Positions 25,795-40,500 of a stretch of 64,000 bases of DNA are shown in pieces (positions within the stretch are counted from its first letter, which is position 1; every line of letters starts with the position of its first letter). The notes below the pieces were generated by a model that saw nothing but the letters and a program-made list of their open reading frames with translations, searched no databases and was not told where the DNA came from. Source of the DNA: Lepeophtheirus salmonis (taxonomy: Eukaryota > Arthropoda > Copepoda > Siphonostomatoida > Caligidae). The stretch spans positions 25,761,896 through 25,825,895 of the forward strand of contig NC_052144.2 of assembly GCF_016086655.4 (NCBI RefSeq), given 5' to 3'. The translations under genes and the position numbers were made by a program.

Positions 25795-25837
25795 TATATA
25801 TATGATTTTTTTTATGGGAGGGAGATACTTAAGAAAC

Positions 25838-25900
25838 TTTTAGGGGGCTTGAGCCTTCCCCTAACACCACCGCAGAAAAAAGGGGCTAGCTACGTCCCTG
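25838..25900. repeat. Repeat end of the CAGGGACGTAGCTAGCCCC type
   Basis: GGGGGCTTGAGCC followed by GGGGCTAGCTACGTCCCTG. Similar arrangements end at 33021 (GGGGCTAGCGATGCCACTG), and an opposite end lies at 30530 (CAGGGGCGTAAGCAGG). Confidence 0.45.
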
Positions 25901-26579
25901 ATTGTGACCAAAGGGACAAATCTCACTAATACTCGTGCTTATGATATAGGTGAGAGTCTCTTTTTTTTTTTTTCGAATAAATACTTGGAATAAATCTTTT
26001 GTTCAATTTTATGTTATGTAAATTATAACTACATATAATGCGGCTCTCTAACAAAATCTACTTATGAATGCAGCTCTCGAGCTACAAAGTTTCCCAAACC
26101 ACTGCATTTAAAGCTGTAAAACAAAGGGGAGAAACGCACCTGTTAGCTTGAGTATATTTATTGTCATCTTTACAAGTTGTAATATTGAGTTATTTGTTTG
26201 TGGTAATAAGATAGTTATTAATTATTATTATAATTTATACCAATGAATTCTTGGATAAGGAAGGGAAGACTAGCAACCATTTCAAACAAGTCTACCAAGT
26301 AGGATTAATTTTCAATTCACGGAGGAAATTTGACTAATGGATGCTTTAGTGGCTACATGCTAACAAAGTGTGAGTAGAAGGATCCTCCTCCCACCAAAAG
26401 ACGTTTCCATATATTTCCAAAAGATAAGAAATGACAAAGTCTTTGGATCAAATCTCTATCTTTTAACAATTAGCCATTAGAAGACTTCCAAATATTATGC
26501 TATATGTGACTCGCATTTTTTATTTTTCGACTATAACATTCAATCTGAGGATACGAACAACTATCGGTGTAAGGATATC

Positions 26580-28090
26580 TCTTTAAAAATATTAAACAAG
26601 GATGCTACACCAACACAGTTTTCAAACATGCCCTCGTATTTTTCCAAGCCAGGCAAACTAGTGAGGAGTAAAGCATCTTTCTCTTCGACTCGGATCTTAA
26701 AAGAAAATATTATGAATAAAATTCATGTATTCGAAATGGCCGATACTATTTCTAAAATATCAAAACTAAATTTAAAACTGCTTACCCGATGGGTTTTATG
26801 AGGCTTTTGACAGCATTGATCAGGAATTGATATTTAATAATCTTAAAATTTTGGATTCACATGTATTTTTCATCGGAGTTTGTCCAAAGTTAATTTAGAC
26901 TTATCAATTAGAATGTGGTTAGTATTTTAGTGTGTTAAAATGTACATGCATTAATGATCATGTATATTTCAATTTTTCAGGTACAGGAACAAGAAACTTT
27001 CATTTCAACTAATGAAAAACATCATTAAAAATAATCATATTAATGAGTGTGATATTTTATTGAGCATACTGGACTATTTGAATTCCTTGCCTACTTCCGA
27101 TTTTGTTGCTGAAAATTCAACAGAAACCAATGTTGAAGATGAAATAGAATCAGTTTTTAAGCGTCTCCAAAACCTCAATCCTTATTTCACAACTATCCCC
27201 CTTTCTAAAAGATTCTTCACAGAGGAGCTATACCAAATAGATGTTTGCATTGTTCTATGTTATGGAAAAGTTTTTCGCAGACTTTATACAGAGTACTATG
27301 CAAAGAAGCCCTTAGTTTGTATCATTAGTCTACGATCGCTGCACTTAGACATTATGGAGAAAGAAAGGGGAATAAAGATTGGCTTGTCACGGCGGACTTA
27401 TTGGAAGTATTTTGGACGTGGTGGATGATTGTAAATACACAATTCCCACGAATTGGAAGTTACAAAGAGAAATGAATGGAAAAAAACAATTACCATAGAC
27501 TACTCTCAGCTTCACTTTTTAAAAGATTTCTCATGTTGGCCTGATGAATGGGAAAGACTCAGAGACAATGTAACAAGTCTCACCAATTATACGTTTGTAA
27601 CAGCTAAATAAACATCAACTGGACTATATGTGATGTCTCAAAAATTACTGGATGAGGTCGATATCAACCATTTTGATGGACTTACCCTTACTAACTTGCT
27701 GTTATGTTTCTCAAACTTTTTCAAATTTAAAAATAATCGGACAATATTTAATCAGATAAAGTATTGTTAACATGGTCCTTATGCTACAGGCATTGCCGAA
27801 GTAGAATATGAGGAGAATCATACGTTTAACTAATATGTTCTAAGTATAGCATGTAAAATTTTCAACTATATGGCAAAAAATACTTCTCTGAGGCAAATTA
27901 TAAAATTCATGATAACAAGAAAAGAATTGGATATCAATATAATAAATCAAAACAGTAAAAAAAAAACTTAACAGTGAGTAAGGAGGAAGCCACTATTATC
28001 AGAATATCTTCGATGCTTCAAATCATTTGTATTGTTTGTTAATGTTTAAATGCAATAAAACATAATTTGTTCTAATAAAAATGTATTTCG
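26580..28090 (+). pseudogene. Decayed coding locus, unidentified
   Basis: I do not recognise this gene. An open stretch of about 77 codons at about 26590-26807 (with TQFSNMPSYFSKPGKLVRSK) ends at TGA; a 138-codon ORF at 27012-27428 (with FKRLQNLNPYFTTIPLSKRF and YGKVFRRLYTEYYAKKPLVC) follows. Near 27385 the likely frame changes and continues as SILDVVDDCKYTIPTNWKLQ to about 27495, then again as DYSQLHFLKDFSCWPDEWER to a stop near 27610. Base composition and continuous protein-like phrases look coding, and AATAAAA signals follow at about 28048 and 28075. Several frame breaks suggest a pseudogene or an old retro-element or retrocopy; an intron-containing real gene is less likely because the shifts lack GT-AG pairs I could find. 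Confidence 0.45.
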
Positions 28091-30018
28091 AATCTGAAGC
28101 AAAAAGTGTATTTATTTATTTGAGTATGTAAATATAATCTACAGCAAGGGTAGACAACTCTTTATCGACTAATTTTATAATATTCAAAACAAGGGATGAA
28201 ATAAACTTACATCAAATAGGTTGCTATTAGCCACAACCAGTGGATTCTAAAATAAATAATTGCATTTAAAACCCTAACTTAATACAAACAATTATAAGGT
28301 AAATACAATATTAATAAATTGAAATGTATTTCCGAATACAAAAATATATTTAAAAGGACCATATGGATATCATCATCTACGCATTAAATATTAGCATAAA
28401 AAAGAAAAATCAAAGTTATCCTTCTCTTTCCTGAGTATTTAATTCAAAAATGCTAGAAAATTTACAATAAAATATTAAAACATAGTTATTTCTTTCCATT
28501 GCATAAGAGATCAGAGGGCTCTGATAAACATACTAGTATTTAAATTTATATAAATTGTATGAAGATAAATTATTTATAGATGTTGACTGTTGTTGCGTTT
28601 ATTTAAATGAGCAAGAAAGTAATCATTCCTCAATAAAAATTATCTTGACTTTCAACATAAAAAATGTTGGTCACTTTACTCAACTACGTGTAAATGAGTA
28701 ATTCATGAATGGCCTATATTCGTATTATCTTGAAAGATCCTGATACAAAAGGAGGATAGCTCTTCGTTATCTAGGTGAGTCAGTCCTTGCTTACTGAAGA
28801 AACAGATTCCGAGGATTGAACTTATTTGATATTAGCATACAAAGGAGGAGAGGCAGTCCATACTCATCTAGAAACTCTTTCCGAAGAAAAAAAATGCATT
28901 TTCTTGTTGCATAACCTTGTAATAGTAACATTGACTAATGGATGGATTAGTTGTAATGGATTTAAATCCAAATTGTAATTCAAGGACTACTAGCGAGAAC
29001 TGAGAAGGACTTCATACGTTTCTTATTCCTTGAAAAGAATAGATTCTTGAAATTAACTTCTATTAACTTTTAATTAACTTTGTCCAATTCATCTTTGGAA
29101 GAACCACTATGAGTCAAGAATACTTTTTATTTAACTATTTCTTAATAAAATCACTTAAATAAAGTCTCAACTAATAATGAGTAATAAAATTAAAGGACTT
29201 TCGTCAACAGTTGACTCAAATTCGTAAGAAGTTTTTCTCTAGCTAGTATTCTTTGGTCGGATAATCATAATTAATTATTATGCAAAGAGGTTTATTATTT
29301 TGTTTATATCCTTTTTTTCTTCCTCTCTTGTTATAACTGATAGTAGCTCATCTAATCAAACGTCATGAGCATTATTCTTTCCCTCCTCCAAAACATTCTT
29401 CAAATTGTTAGGGTTACCATTTTGATTTTCGGTTGCATAGAAATAATAAAATGGTCAAAAGATATATATTATATAAACGATGAGGGATCAACAATAAATT
29501 TTATTCCTGTTCTTTTGGAAACAGAGCAAAGGTAGAGAATAACTTATTACTTATTTTATTGATAAAAAGAATAAATTATGAAATAGCCATGACGTATCAA
29601 GGGAATCCACAGCTGACAACAAAATAAATAGGGTAGTTTTGTGTTTGCGAGGTAATGGCCATGATTTTCTTTCCACATGACAACTTTTCAGCAGAAGCCC
29701 CCATATCGATTAATTTGGAGAAAAAAAAAGTGTACAACAAACCAATCTAATATATATATTTTTATTGTTCCTTTAAAAGATATAATAACATCCATCTCTG
29801 ACAATCACAAAAAATATTTTTAATAATGATAGTTTTTTTAAAAAATAATATGTAATTTTCGAAAAACAAGCCACATAAAAGATATTAAGAGTATAACAAA
29901 AAAATGTACTTTTTTTTTTCCTTCTCCAGCTCAAAGAAGTGTTAACAAAATAAATATGAATTTATGTTTATATATATATATAGTTAAATAGATTTTTATA
30001 TACTTTAATATGTTGAAC

Positions 30019-30042
30019 ATATATATATATATATATATATAT
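30019..30042. repeat. (AT)12 microsatellite
   Basis: Uninterrupted AT dinucleotide run. Confidence 0.9.
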
Positions 30043-30529
30043 GATTGATAAATAAAAATATATGAATGAATAATTATATTTAAAATAGTTGTTGTTATAG
30101 TAATAATATGATAAAACGAATAAACACTAACTCGTAATTCCGAATAGCTGTCATACCATGGTTGGTTGGCTGTGTACTTAGAGTTGAACATCAAGGGTGA
30201 TCAATGATCATACGTACGTGTCTAACCTAATTTGAAATGATGTATATAATTCATTATATGTAATAATATGTTTGTAGAATGTTGTCATCAACTCGCACAA
30301 AATGGACTGAGGAAGGATAAACAGAATATATCTCTCTCATTTGATCCAGAAAAATATACTTTAATTTGTCTATTTTTGTGTCAATAACGAGGATATCACA
30401 GACTGGTTCTTTAATTCATCTTCAGCAATCGTCATATCTTACAAGTATGTACAAGTATATTAGTGATGTACTGGTTGATGTAAGCTTTATGTGCTTAATG
30501 TACTTTAATTACTTTTATTTACGTATGAG

Positions 30530-30575
30530 CAGGGGCGTAAGCAGGATTATATTGGGGGAGCTTTGCTTATGGAAT
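30530..30575. repeat. Repeat end CAGGGGCGTAAGCAGG
   Basis: CAGGGGCGTAAGCAGG followed by TTGGGGGAGC resembles the left end of the family whose right ends lie at 25900 and 33021. The partner end for this copy was not found. Confidence 0.4.
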
Positions 30576-31586
30576 TGAATTTTTAAAAAATTCAAAAATC
30601 AAAAGCTATTGACAAAAAACTTCAAAAATTTATTTTTTTCCTATAAATTTTCAATTTTTAGGAAAAAATTGAATTTTTATACGAATAGTTGTTTATAGTG
30701 AAAGTCCCGAATTAGTTATAAATACATATAATTAATTCAATAAGGAGGATTCCTCCTATAATGGACACATTTTGTCGGGTACATTGAGATTCTATATCTC
30801 CCCTCTTGAAGGAATGGAGTAAAAATGACGTTGACTCTTCTTTTCAACCTATCCCACTTTTTATATTCCTCTTATGTGGGAATAAAAGTTATGTGTGATT
30901 ATTCCAAGTCATTATAATTCCAAGGTTTACTGTATACATTATATGTATCTTGAGGATCAAGGGAGGTGTTGGCCTCTTGCAAACTACTCTGCGTTTAGTT
31001 GGGCTGTATATCTTCATTTAATAGAGTTTACTTTTTCATATTTCTTACTAAAACTAAAGTGTCTCCATTCCAGAGTTCTCAAGTATCACACAATAAACTG
31101 AAGCAAATCCACTCATGCTATTATGCAACATATCATAGAGTAAGAGCCAAATTGTTGTAATTTACAGAAATAAGCTTGGAAACTTCATTATGAATAATGG
31201 TGTTTTCAAGTTTTTTACAATAAAATGGATCCGAGAAATTCATTTTAACAGTTTGAATTTCTCTGTTTTTCAATATTAGACTTCTAGAATGATATAATCA
31301 TAGATAATAACACATAAATTTAGAACTTTTGAGTTACAGCCATTTGACCCTCAACCCTCGATATTTGATCTATCACACATTTTATCAACAAACATAGAAA
31401 AGGTAAGCTTGAAATATGTGTTTTTCTCAATTCTTCATAGTAATCAAATTAAATACAATTTTGGGGATTGGAGGATTACAGAACTCAAAAGATGTGGACT
31501 CAAAAAAAAAGTAAACCTGCACATCACTAATATGTATGTAAGAGCATATACCAAAAGCAAAGGACGTGTTTAGCAAACTATTGGGA

Positions 31587-34500
31587 TCATAGATACATAT
31601 GAGTTCGGGAACTCTTTTTTCCAGAAGAGGAAAAAAGTTGATGCGGAAATTCTCCAGTCCTTGTCCCCTCCGTATTACTGTTGTTTCCACTACTACTACT
31701 ACTACTATGATGACTGCTAAGTTTGGTTTTTTTTCTAAGAAATATTGAAGAAATATTTGAGGTGTTGTGGTTAGTAGGAGTAGTAGATGGTGAGGATGAT
31801 GTGGCCATCATTCCGTCAACAATATCAGGGGAAACTACTATGGATTCTTGCTGTTGAAGACTCAATGAAGAAAGTGTACTGGTTGCTAGATTAACAACAT
31901 CAGGTCCGGAAGAAGAAGAAGTGGCGGCGCCTTGATCCATGTGTCCAGAAAGATGAATGTCAAACTGAAATAATTTAAATAAGAAAAAAATATAAGATAT
32001 CTTCTATATTAAACAAGTAAATTTTGTCTGTCTGTCAGTCTGAATAAATATCTGAATATATGAAAACGAGTCACCGGGTGCACTGGATATAGTGTTCCAT
32101 CATGTACATTATAAATATATTATTCATGTAGTCGTATTAATGAAATATTGCAGGCGTCTGCATGTATAACAAGAGCACTGACTCTGCTTGTTTTTGTTAT
32201 TGGTCTCTTATCTATTTCATAAATTATAATTTAAAAAAGGATGTGTGAAAAGAAAAAACTAAGTATATAGCGGCGTTGAGAAAAGGAAAAACGGTTGATG
32301 CATGTGCTCTTTTTACTTTTTTGTTTATTATTAAAAAAATTGTAATGTGCTTAGAGAGCTTCCTCTAAAAGAATCATTTTAGCCAATCTTCCATGTAAAT
32401 TGATTTAAAAACAGCTAATAAAATAAATATAAATTAATTTTAATATTTTCCCTGCACTAAAGCTATTTTAAATATAGAAGGTATATAGCAGATATTCCTT
32501 TTCTCCCTCAAAAATCATATAACAGGCCGATGATAATAACAAGAGTTTTAATTCAGGTGTACCATGTGCCTTACTCTGACCTTCTCCTCGCGCTATTACA
32601 TCTGTAATCATAATTCAAATGCATTTTCAGTATATATTAAGATTTGATTTATATTTAAATGCAATTTATGGGGGGAAAAAATGGTGAAAAAAGAGGAGAG
32701 AGACAGGGAAAGAAGAGATAGAAAGGGCGAAGGGAAGGGAGGTTAATTTCCATCAAAAATAGTCTCTTAATGCCCTCAAGAGGCCACGAAAAATATCATA
32801 GGAAAATGCCGGGGGATTATTTTATCAGTCTACTTGCCAAATTTCAGACTGATCTGTTTGACCATTTTGGATTCCATATGTGATGACAGAAAAAACAGAC
32901 ATATTAATATACTTAAGATATGATAAAATTTTTGAGGGGCTTCAAAAACTTTTAGGAGGCTCAACCCCCTCCCCCACAGAAAAAAAAGAGAGAACAAAAC
33001 AAGGGGCTAGCGATGCCACTGTTAAAGGGTATTTATAATTCACGTTAAAAGCATGTACACCATTGTACATATATTTTTTGAACTAATTTATCGAAGTTTA
33101 TTTATGTATGTATATATATTGAATCATAAACCAACCTAACATTTTTAATAAATGAGGGACAATTTTCCTAAAACCTATAATATGTATATATTTTAAGCTG
33201 AAGAGGTAAAACGACTTACTTTATTGTCATATAGTAAATGTCCAGTTGAAGATGGAACCATTTCAGCTTCACTATAATTACTTTCTTCTAATTCAGAGTT
33301 CTTAAAAATAAAAATAAAAGATGATAAAGTGAACTGCATATACTACAATTATTGCAAAAAAAAAAAAAGAAGCTTACCCTCAGTACAGTTGTATATGAAT
33401 CAGGTAAATTGCATTCTCTCACAACCCTGAGTTCCACAAGATGAACAACATCCCATTTATGGACAAGAGGTGAGGCCATTGCTCGCTGGACGGCTACAGT
33501 TTGAAGTAATTTTCTAGTACGTTTTAACATTTTACTAATCCTTTCTTTATCTATAAAACACATCAGAGAATAAGAAGCAATCAAAAAAGTACGTACAACA
33601 GTCATTAATAACACAAAAATATCCAATTCAAGTAGGACTTGACAAAATAATCAAAAATATGTAATTAGCTTTATACGAATCAAATTTGGATTAGATAATT
33701 TTTGCCCTTTCTATAAATTCGAGCAAACTTTTGATTAATAACAAAATCGTTGAACTAAAGTAATTATTTATTCTTTGAATAAAAAGTATATTTTTTTATT
33801 TATTTCAAATATGTGCGTATACTTTATATACAATCATTGCATTCTCAGAAAATGACTTTCAAAGGGTTTAAAAAAAAACACTTAATTTTAAGCGGTTCTT
33901 CTTAAAATAAATAACTCATAAGTTTTTACATTTTTTAAAGTCAAATAAGTTCATTTGAAGCATAAACAATAAAAACACTATCTACATTTGTTTCTAAACT
34001 TTCATTGCAGCAATATCGATTTGATTTTAATATTTTTTAACACTAGAATCGCAAAAATGTCTTATTAGCTAACACAGCGATACTAGTCAAATTGCTACTT
34101 TCAAATCCTGTTTATTAGCATATATTTAAAGTAATTTATCCTTTCTATACGTATATTTATTTCTTGCATATACAGTCAATATCACAAAATTACTAATCAA
34201 ACTTCAGAAAATCTTTGAGAGCAACAAATCCTTGTCATAAAATACAGAAACAAAATACTTCTGTATATGCTTAAAAATAAAACCATCAACCTAAACACAC
34301 TCATTTAGGTTTTTTTCTCCCAGATATTTGACGATAGGGATGAGATCTCCAGGTTGTTCACGCATAATATTGTGTGATAAGAGTCTTGTTCTAATTTGTT
34401 TTGAGACAGTCCTACCCTGTTTTAATAAAAATGGTCAAAGTGACTGTTTCACTTTTTTAGTTAAAATGCTTTTCCAAAATAAGAAGTCATTTACAGTAAT

Positions 34501-37500
34501 ATGGTAGCACATAAAGATACTGGCATGAGATATAAAGCCGATCTAAAATGAATAAAAGATGATATGGCGATTTTAATTTGGAAAAGACGATTATTTTGAA
34601 CTTTTTGCTGTTCTAGTGTTAAGCAAAAACTTCACAAATTTTTTAAAATTCCTAATATAAAATAAATCCAAATATAAATGGAGTTTTAGTATATTAACTT
34701 ATCAATCATTTATTGATTGTTTCCTCTATAAAGTTGAGAACAAATCAATATTCATTGCTGATGAATTATACCTTATAAAAGCAAAGGTGTTTTTTTTTTT
34801 GTTAATGAAACCCTAATTTTGACGCTTCAAATGAAGTTTTTTTGGCGAGTAAAAACGGTTGAAAACCGAAGCATTATTAAAACAACACTCAGAAAATAAT
34901 ATGTAGTTTCACCTTTAAAAGACAATTTCTCCGAATAGGAAGATCAAATATAACATACTAGAATGGGCACACGGTAGAGCGTAAACCTCCGCCTAAGGTC
35001 GTTTTTCCTCAATTAAATTGTTTGTTATATAAAAGCATTTTTACTAAACCTACATAATGACACCAATTTTGAGCTCTGCCCCTCAATTTGTTCCAAAGTT
35101 ATCTTCCATTATGTATTTTTAACGTTTTATGCTACTTTGATATCTCACAATTTAATACCTTTTTACTGCAACCATTTATAATCATCAATCCAAGTTAAAT
35201 CAAAATCGATCTGTATCTTTAGCAGTAATCTTGGTGACCAAAAGAGGAAAAAACAGAGGAAAAAACACAATCACTAGTGTTGTGTCAGTCCTTATTTAAG
35301 ACCGAGGACCACGGTCCACTCCAGTCCGGTCCCACTTGACAGTTCTTAAAGAAGGTAAAATTGATCCTTTGTGACGTCAATGAAGGTATTTTTCCTTCAT
35401 TTAATTTATTCTGTTAAATGATGGAATAAATTATATAACCAAGTAACAATATTATACGTATTCACTTATTCGTATTATATTGTATTATAATGAAAAATAT
35501 AATATTTTTTGCAACATATGTGCAATAATCTTAAACATATTTCATATATCTTATTTGGCTCAATAAACCATTGATATTTTTATGAAAAATTTCAAGGACC
35601 GATAGAACCGGTCCTAAGACTCGACTGAATTAATAAGGACCGACATAACCCTAATAATCACCGTTCAACTTCGTTGGCAAAGGTAGTACTAAGCACATAT
35701 TTGAAATAACATAAAATTTTAGAAAGAACAAATTATTTTATATGTGGACAACTGATTTTTCTTAGACTACATTTAGCTCAAACCCATAAAAAAAGTGCAA
35801 AAATACTCAAAAAATTCTCGAAAATCAGATTTGATATGAGAAAAATAAGTATATAGCGGGGGTAATGAACGTGTCAAGTACTGCTATAGTTGAATATGGA
35901 ACTTAAAAGAATATTGACAAAGTAGAACTTTGTAATTATACAATTTATCTTACCTGGAAGAGAATTAGGTTGTTGCTCCAAAATATCCATAGGATCATTT
36001 TGATTTTTAACCATATATAAGGTATCTGGAATATCGAATCCTGGGAATGCTAAATCTGATGAAATATCGTGTCCAAATCTGTCTTTGAGAATATTCTAGA
36101 AATATATAAGTAAATAAGATGAATGCTGAGTAACGTAATCTAAAATATCTTTGAAAACTACCTTGCACTCCTCATAATAAGGTAGGAATAAGCGAGGTTT
36201 GACATATAGACCATCAAAATTTCTTGGATCCCAAGCTGAATATTTTGTAACATCATCTGTTTGAGCAAAAAAGCACGGAGGTCTTGGAATAAGATTTCTA
36301 TGAAGAGCATTGTCTAAAACGTCAGAGTGGCGATCGTCTCGAGGAAGAATATGTTGGATTCGTAGGCAGTTGAGTAATGGACCAATGAGAGTTCGTAATT
36401 CGTTATCGCATACTTCACGACGCCTACTATTACTACTACTGTTACTGCTGGAGTTATTGCTGCCACTTCCACCCCCGTAGATATGGTAATGATTTTGATT
36501 GTTTCGACGAGAAAGGGTATGACATGGATTGGGGCCGTCTGATCGATAAAAAATATTTGATTATAAATATTTATATATATACAAATATAATATGTTTGGG
36601 AAAAAATAATTTCGTATTTTTGGCTTTATTTTTACATGCTTTATAAGAAGTGCTACAACCATCCCATTTAAGCTAAATATGCCCTGTTGGGTCAATAACT
36701 TGTTGCCAAGGAGAAACCAACTTCATAATGACCTTCTTGTAGAAGGCTCTTCCCCTATCGGCAGAAAACTCGGACAACTAATTTTCATAGGCCTCTATTG
36801 AGGTCAAATTTGTTCCCCAAACGCGTTGGCCATAGACAGGAACAGGCGGTAGTCACTAGTTGTCGGGTCCGGACTGTAGGGTAGATGCATAATAACTTCC
36901 CATCCGAGCTTCCGGCGCGTCATCAAAGATGTGTGCAGGCCTAGCGTTGTCTTGATGACGCCTTTTGTATCCTATTCACAATGCTGGCTTCTTCTGTGCG
37001 ATCGTCACCTACAAACGGTCGAGCTGTTAACAGTAGAGGGTAGAATTGAGTAAAAAATCAAAATTGCACGAACCAATGTTGTGCAATACGAAGCGAAATA
37101 GTGTCGGCCCCATATATATCGCAAATTTTCTCTGTCGCTTTCGACGTGCTTTTTCCTTTAAGGTAGTAAAAATGTAAAATTTGCAAATTTCTTCATTTGA
37201 GACCTCCATACTTGACACACGATAATTCACAACTGAACCAGCCAAGTGCGATACTGTCCGAAAATCGTTTGTAGTGTACACTCACACCTTTACAACGGCT
37301 TATTGTATGATCCGACGTGACCAATAGTGAACAAGATATACTTAATTAAAAAAAGGCCGGGTAATACGAAATTACTTTTTCTCCAACCTAATATTTAGAA
37401 CACATGCTATAAAGTTGGATATGATACCTTTGAATTCAGATTTATTCAGAAGTTGCAACTCGCCCCAACGTATAATCGCTTGAAGGATTTCCAACTCGCT

Positions 37501-40500
37501 AGCCTGGAATTACATTTTTTTATAATAAATAAAACTATAATAACATTTATGCTAACAATTTATGAAACAAAAGATATTTATATAATATATAAAAATAAAA
37601 TTAAGTTTTCTTACTTTTCAGAAAGTTGATGAAAAGTAAAAGGTGATAAATTAACAGAAAAACAATCTTGAACAATAACCAATAAATGAAGATCTCATTA
37701 ATTTATTTTTTTACATCCTGCATACATACAACTCAATAATTAATTAAAATATTTCGCTCAATTATGAGCTTTATATTAAAATTTCTGGGAAGATTTGAGA
37801 TACTCAAAAATATCAACTATAGCTGAGAGCCTTTAATTTGATTTATAAGACTTAATTTGGCACCGAGCATATGACCCCTTTCAAATAAATAAAAGCGATT
37901 AATTTCTAATGCTTTCATTGAGACGATCAATTTTTGTTACTTTAAATGCAATTAGCGGCACATCCAAAATCAGTCCCGTAACCAAGGAAAGACACTCTAA
38001 ATTATAGGAGGAGCCAGGGCCGTGATCATAATTGTTCTTCACGAGATTACCAGCTTGAGATGCCATGTTTATTTATTTAATCTTGATTTTTTAAATTTAT
38101 GTTATTTTAAAATGCACCCGAAAATTTAAGGGATTATTTTTTTAATAGAATTATATAGTCATTATTACACCTTCAGTAGTAGTTACAGGTAGTATTGCGT
38201 AGGTCTTTATTTAGGACCGCAATCCAGTCCCACTTGTCGGGCCTTAAATAAGTAAATCGATCCCTCGAAACGTCCATGAGGGCGTTTATCCCTTTTTTAA
38301 TTATTCCGTTATAAAATAGAATGAGATATATATAACTGAGTAAAAAAATAATATTCTTTGCAAGATATGTGCTATAATCTTAATACATAATAACCATCGA
38401 TATTTTTCTGAAAAATTACAAGGACTGACGGTCTTAAGAATTGTTACCAACGATATATAGTCCTAAGGACCGACACTACACCAGTCAAAGTACGGTGTTC
38501 ACATTTAAAAATAAACAATGGTTAAAAATTTAAAATGCAGTCAAAATTCTGAAATTTTTGTAAAATAATGCTTAGACTATGTTTCAGTTCAGGTCACAAG
38601 CATCGTTTTAAGCATGCATTATCCGTTAATGTCTCTCGTAGTAAAAACACTCTCCCAATTATTCTTAAGAATAATTTGTCTATAGAAATTGACGATAAAT
38701 CGTAAGAGTTCAAATGTTTCAATTTTGAGAAAATCTTTCTAGCTTGCTTTTGTGAAGACGGACAGCATACAGTGAGCCCTCATTTTTTTTGCGGTTGATC
38801 CAAACCATGGCCTTCATACAGAGTAGGTGCAATAAAATAATTATTTTGTAACATTTCTGTGTTTTTAATACACATGATTACAATACAACCTTATTTCTGT
38901 CAATTCAACACAAAAGCAAGCTAGAATGATGTTTCTCAAAATTGAAAAATTTAGTATGGATTACATTTGTATTTTTAGACGAATTATCGTCAATTTCTTC
39001 TAACAAATTATTCTTATTAACCCTTTGGAGTCGCCGCAAATTACTTAAGGCTATGTTTGATTCTGATTAGACCAGATTCCTGGGCTCTGGAGGGCAAGTT
39101 TGATTTTTTGCTAATAAGTTGATTATTTTCATAAAAAAAGATGAATTCCCATGTCTCAATGTTATTTTAAGGTATGGGTTATCGATTCGATAATGCACCA
39201 AAAAAATTAAAAATCCCAAAAACGAATTATTGAACTAATAGAAAAAGGGAGAACGTATATTAAATACGAATTAAAAAAGGGAATTCGGAAGAGGATAAGT
39301 GAGTTAATCTTAGTATGTAACTTCAACCTTCATTATGATTGAAGAAGGAACATGACAAGTTAGCAATGCCAATGACAATAAATAAATCTTTGGGTCACAC
39401 ATTTGAAAAAAATGCTTTATATTTATCAAAATCAGTATTTTCACATGTTAAATTATATGTTGCATTTTCATGAGTTCAAAATGTGTGTGTGTGAGGGAGG
39501 GAGGAGCAGGTTTGATTTTATTTACATCAAATGAACAGAAACAACAAAAAATGTCTGTGCAAGCAGGTCTGTGGAGTCGATAAAATGCCCCACTCTAACA
39601 CACATCATTTTTAAATAATATTTCTTATAGCCAATATCGGTACTATTGAGTCATTTGAGTCTGTATACTTTAAAACTAGATTTAATTTATAGCTATAGAT
39701 GTTAGTTATATGTAGTAAATAATTGTGCTATATATAAAGAAAATATTTGAAATATAAGATATTTAACAAAATCTAACTATTGCATAAGTTTCGGAAAATA
39801 ATTTATCTATTCTTAACCGAGGAACGAGAATACACACAACATCTCACTGCAATGTTACACTTTTCTCAGATGATATTGACTATTCACAAGACTAAGTAAT
39901 GAACTAGCACGGCTAGTGGATATGGTCTACCCAATATAATAATGTACACTTTTGAAGTGTTAGGGAATTGCGATTACATGGACTATAGAGAACGTTTGAA
40001 ATTTGTGAAATAATCTTATAAATTAGTTAACTTAATAAGTTTCATAAATTAATAGTACTTAATGCCTATAATTTGTTAGCCATTTAGAAAATAACTTACT
40101 CAATATAAGCATAAGATTGTAAATAAGTTTTGTTTACATAAATTATAATATTTTTTGTCGCCTGAGTCGGTATAAATTTTCCAACTCATGACTCCGATTC
40201 CACCAAAAATGGCACTAATTCCGCAGCCTTGTATACAAGGAAGTTTTACAATAGAAATTTACTACTTATATTTTATGGTAAAACGTTTTAGTTTAGGATT
40301 TTATCAAAAATAAGCTAAATATAAATAAAATCATTCTAATTTTTCATTGCATATCTTTATGATAGCATGCTCGTGCCAGTAATAATTAAAATAAAACTTA
40401 TCTATAATGTAAGGCTTACATTGAGTGTTTGTAAAGTTTTTTCCTAAATCGTTATAAATTATAGGTATTAAGTACTAAGAATTTATGAAACTTGAAAGTT

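Larger units (their letters stand above)
28091..31586. other. Intergenic, AT-rich
   Basis: No gene recognised. Contains a partial copy of the 14636/15056 repeat at about 29300-29465, an (AT)n microsatellite at 30019-30042 and a repeat end at 30530. ORFs here are low-complexity Ile/Tyr/Phe-rich by-products of AT content. Confidence 0.55.

Noticed and set aside
26807..26840. GFxEAFDSIDQE-like phrase suggesting reverse transcriptase
   Set aside because: Only a handful of residues next to stops; no YxDD box or other RT motif nearby.
31427..31690. 87-codon minus ORF next to the last BTBD7-like exon
   Set aside because: It overlaps the exon in another frame and lacks a start or splice context that fits the gene.
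32000..32110. Possible Helitron 5' start (TTCTATATTAA then TTTGTCTGTCTGTC)
   Set aside because: The start resembles some Helitron 5' ends, but no 3' end or hairpin at a sensible distance could be fixed, so it is not listed as a feature.
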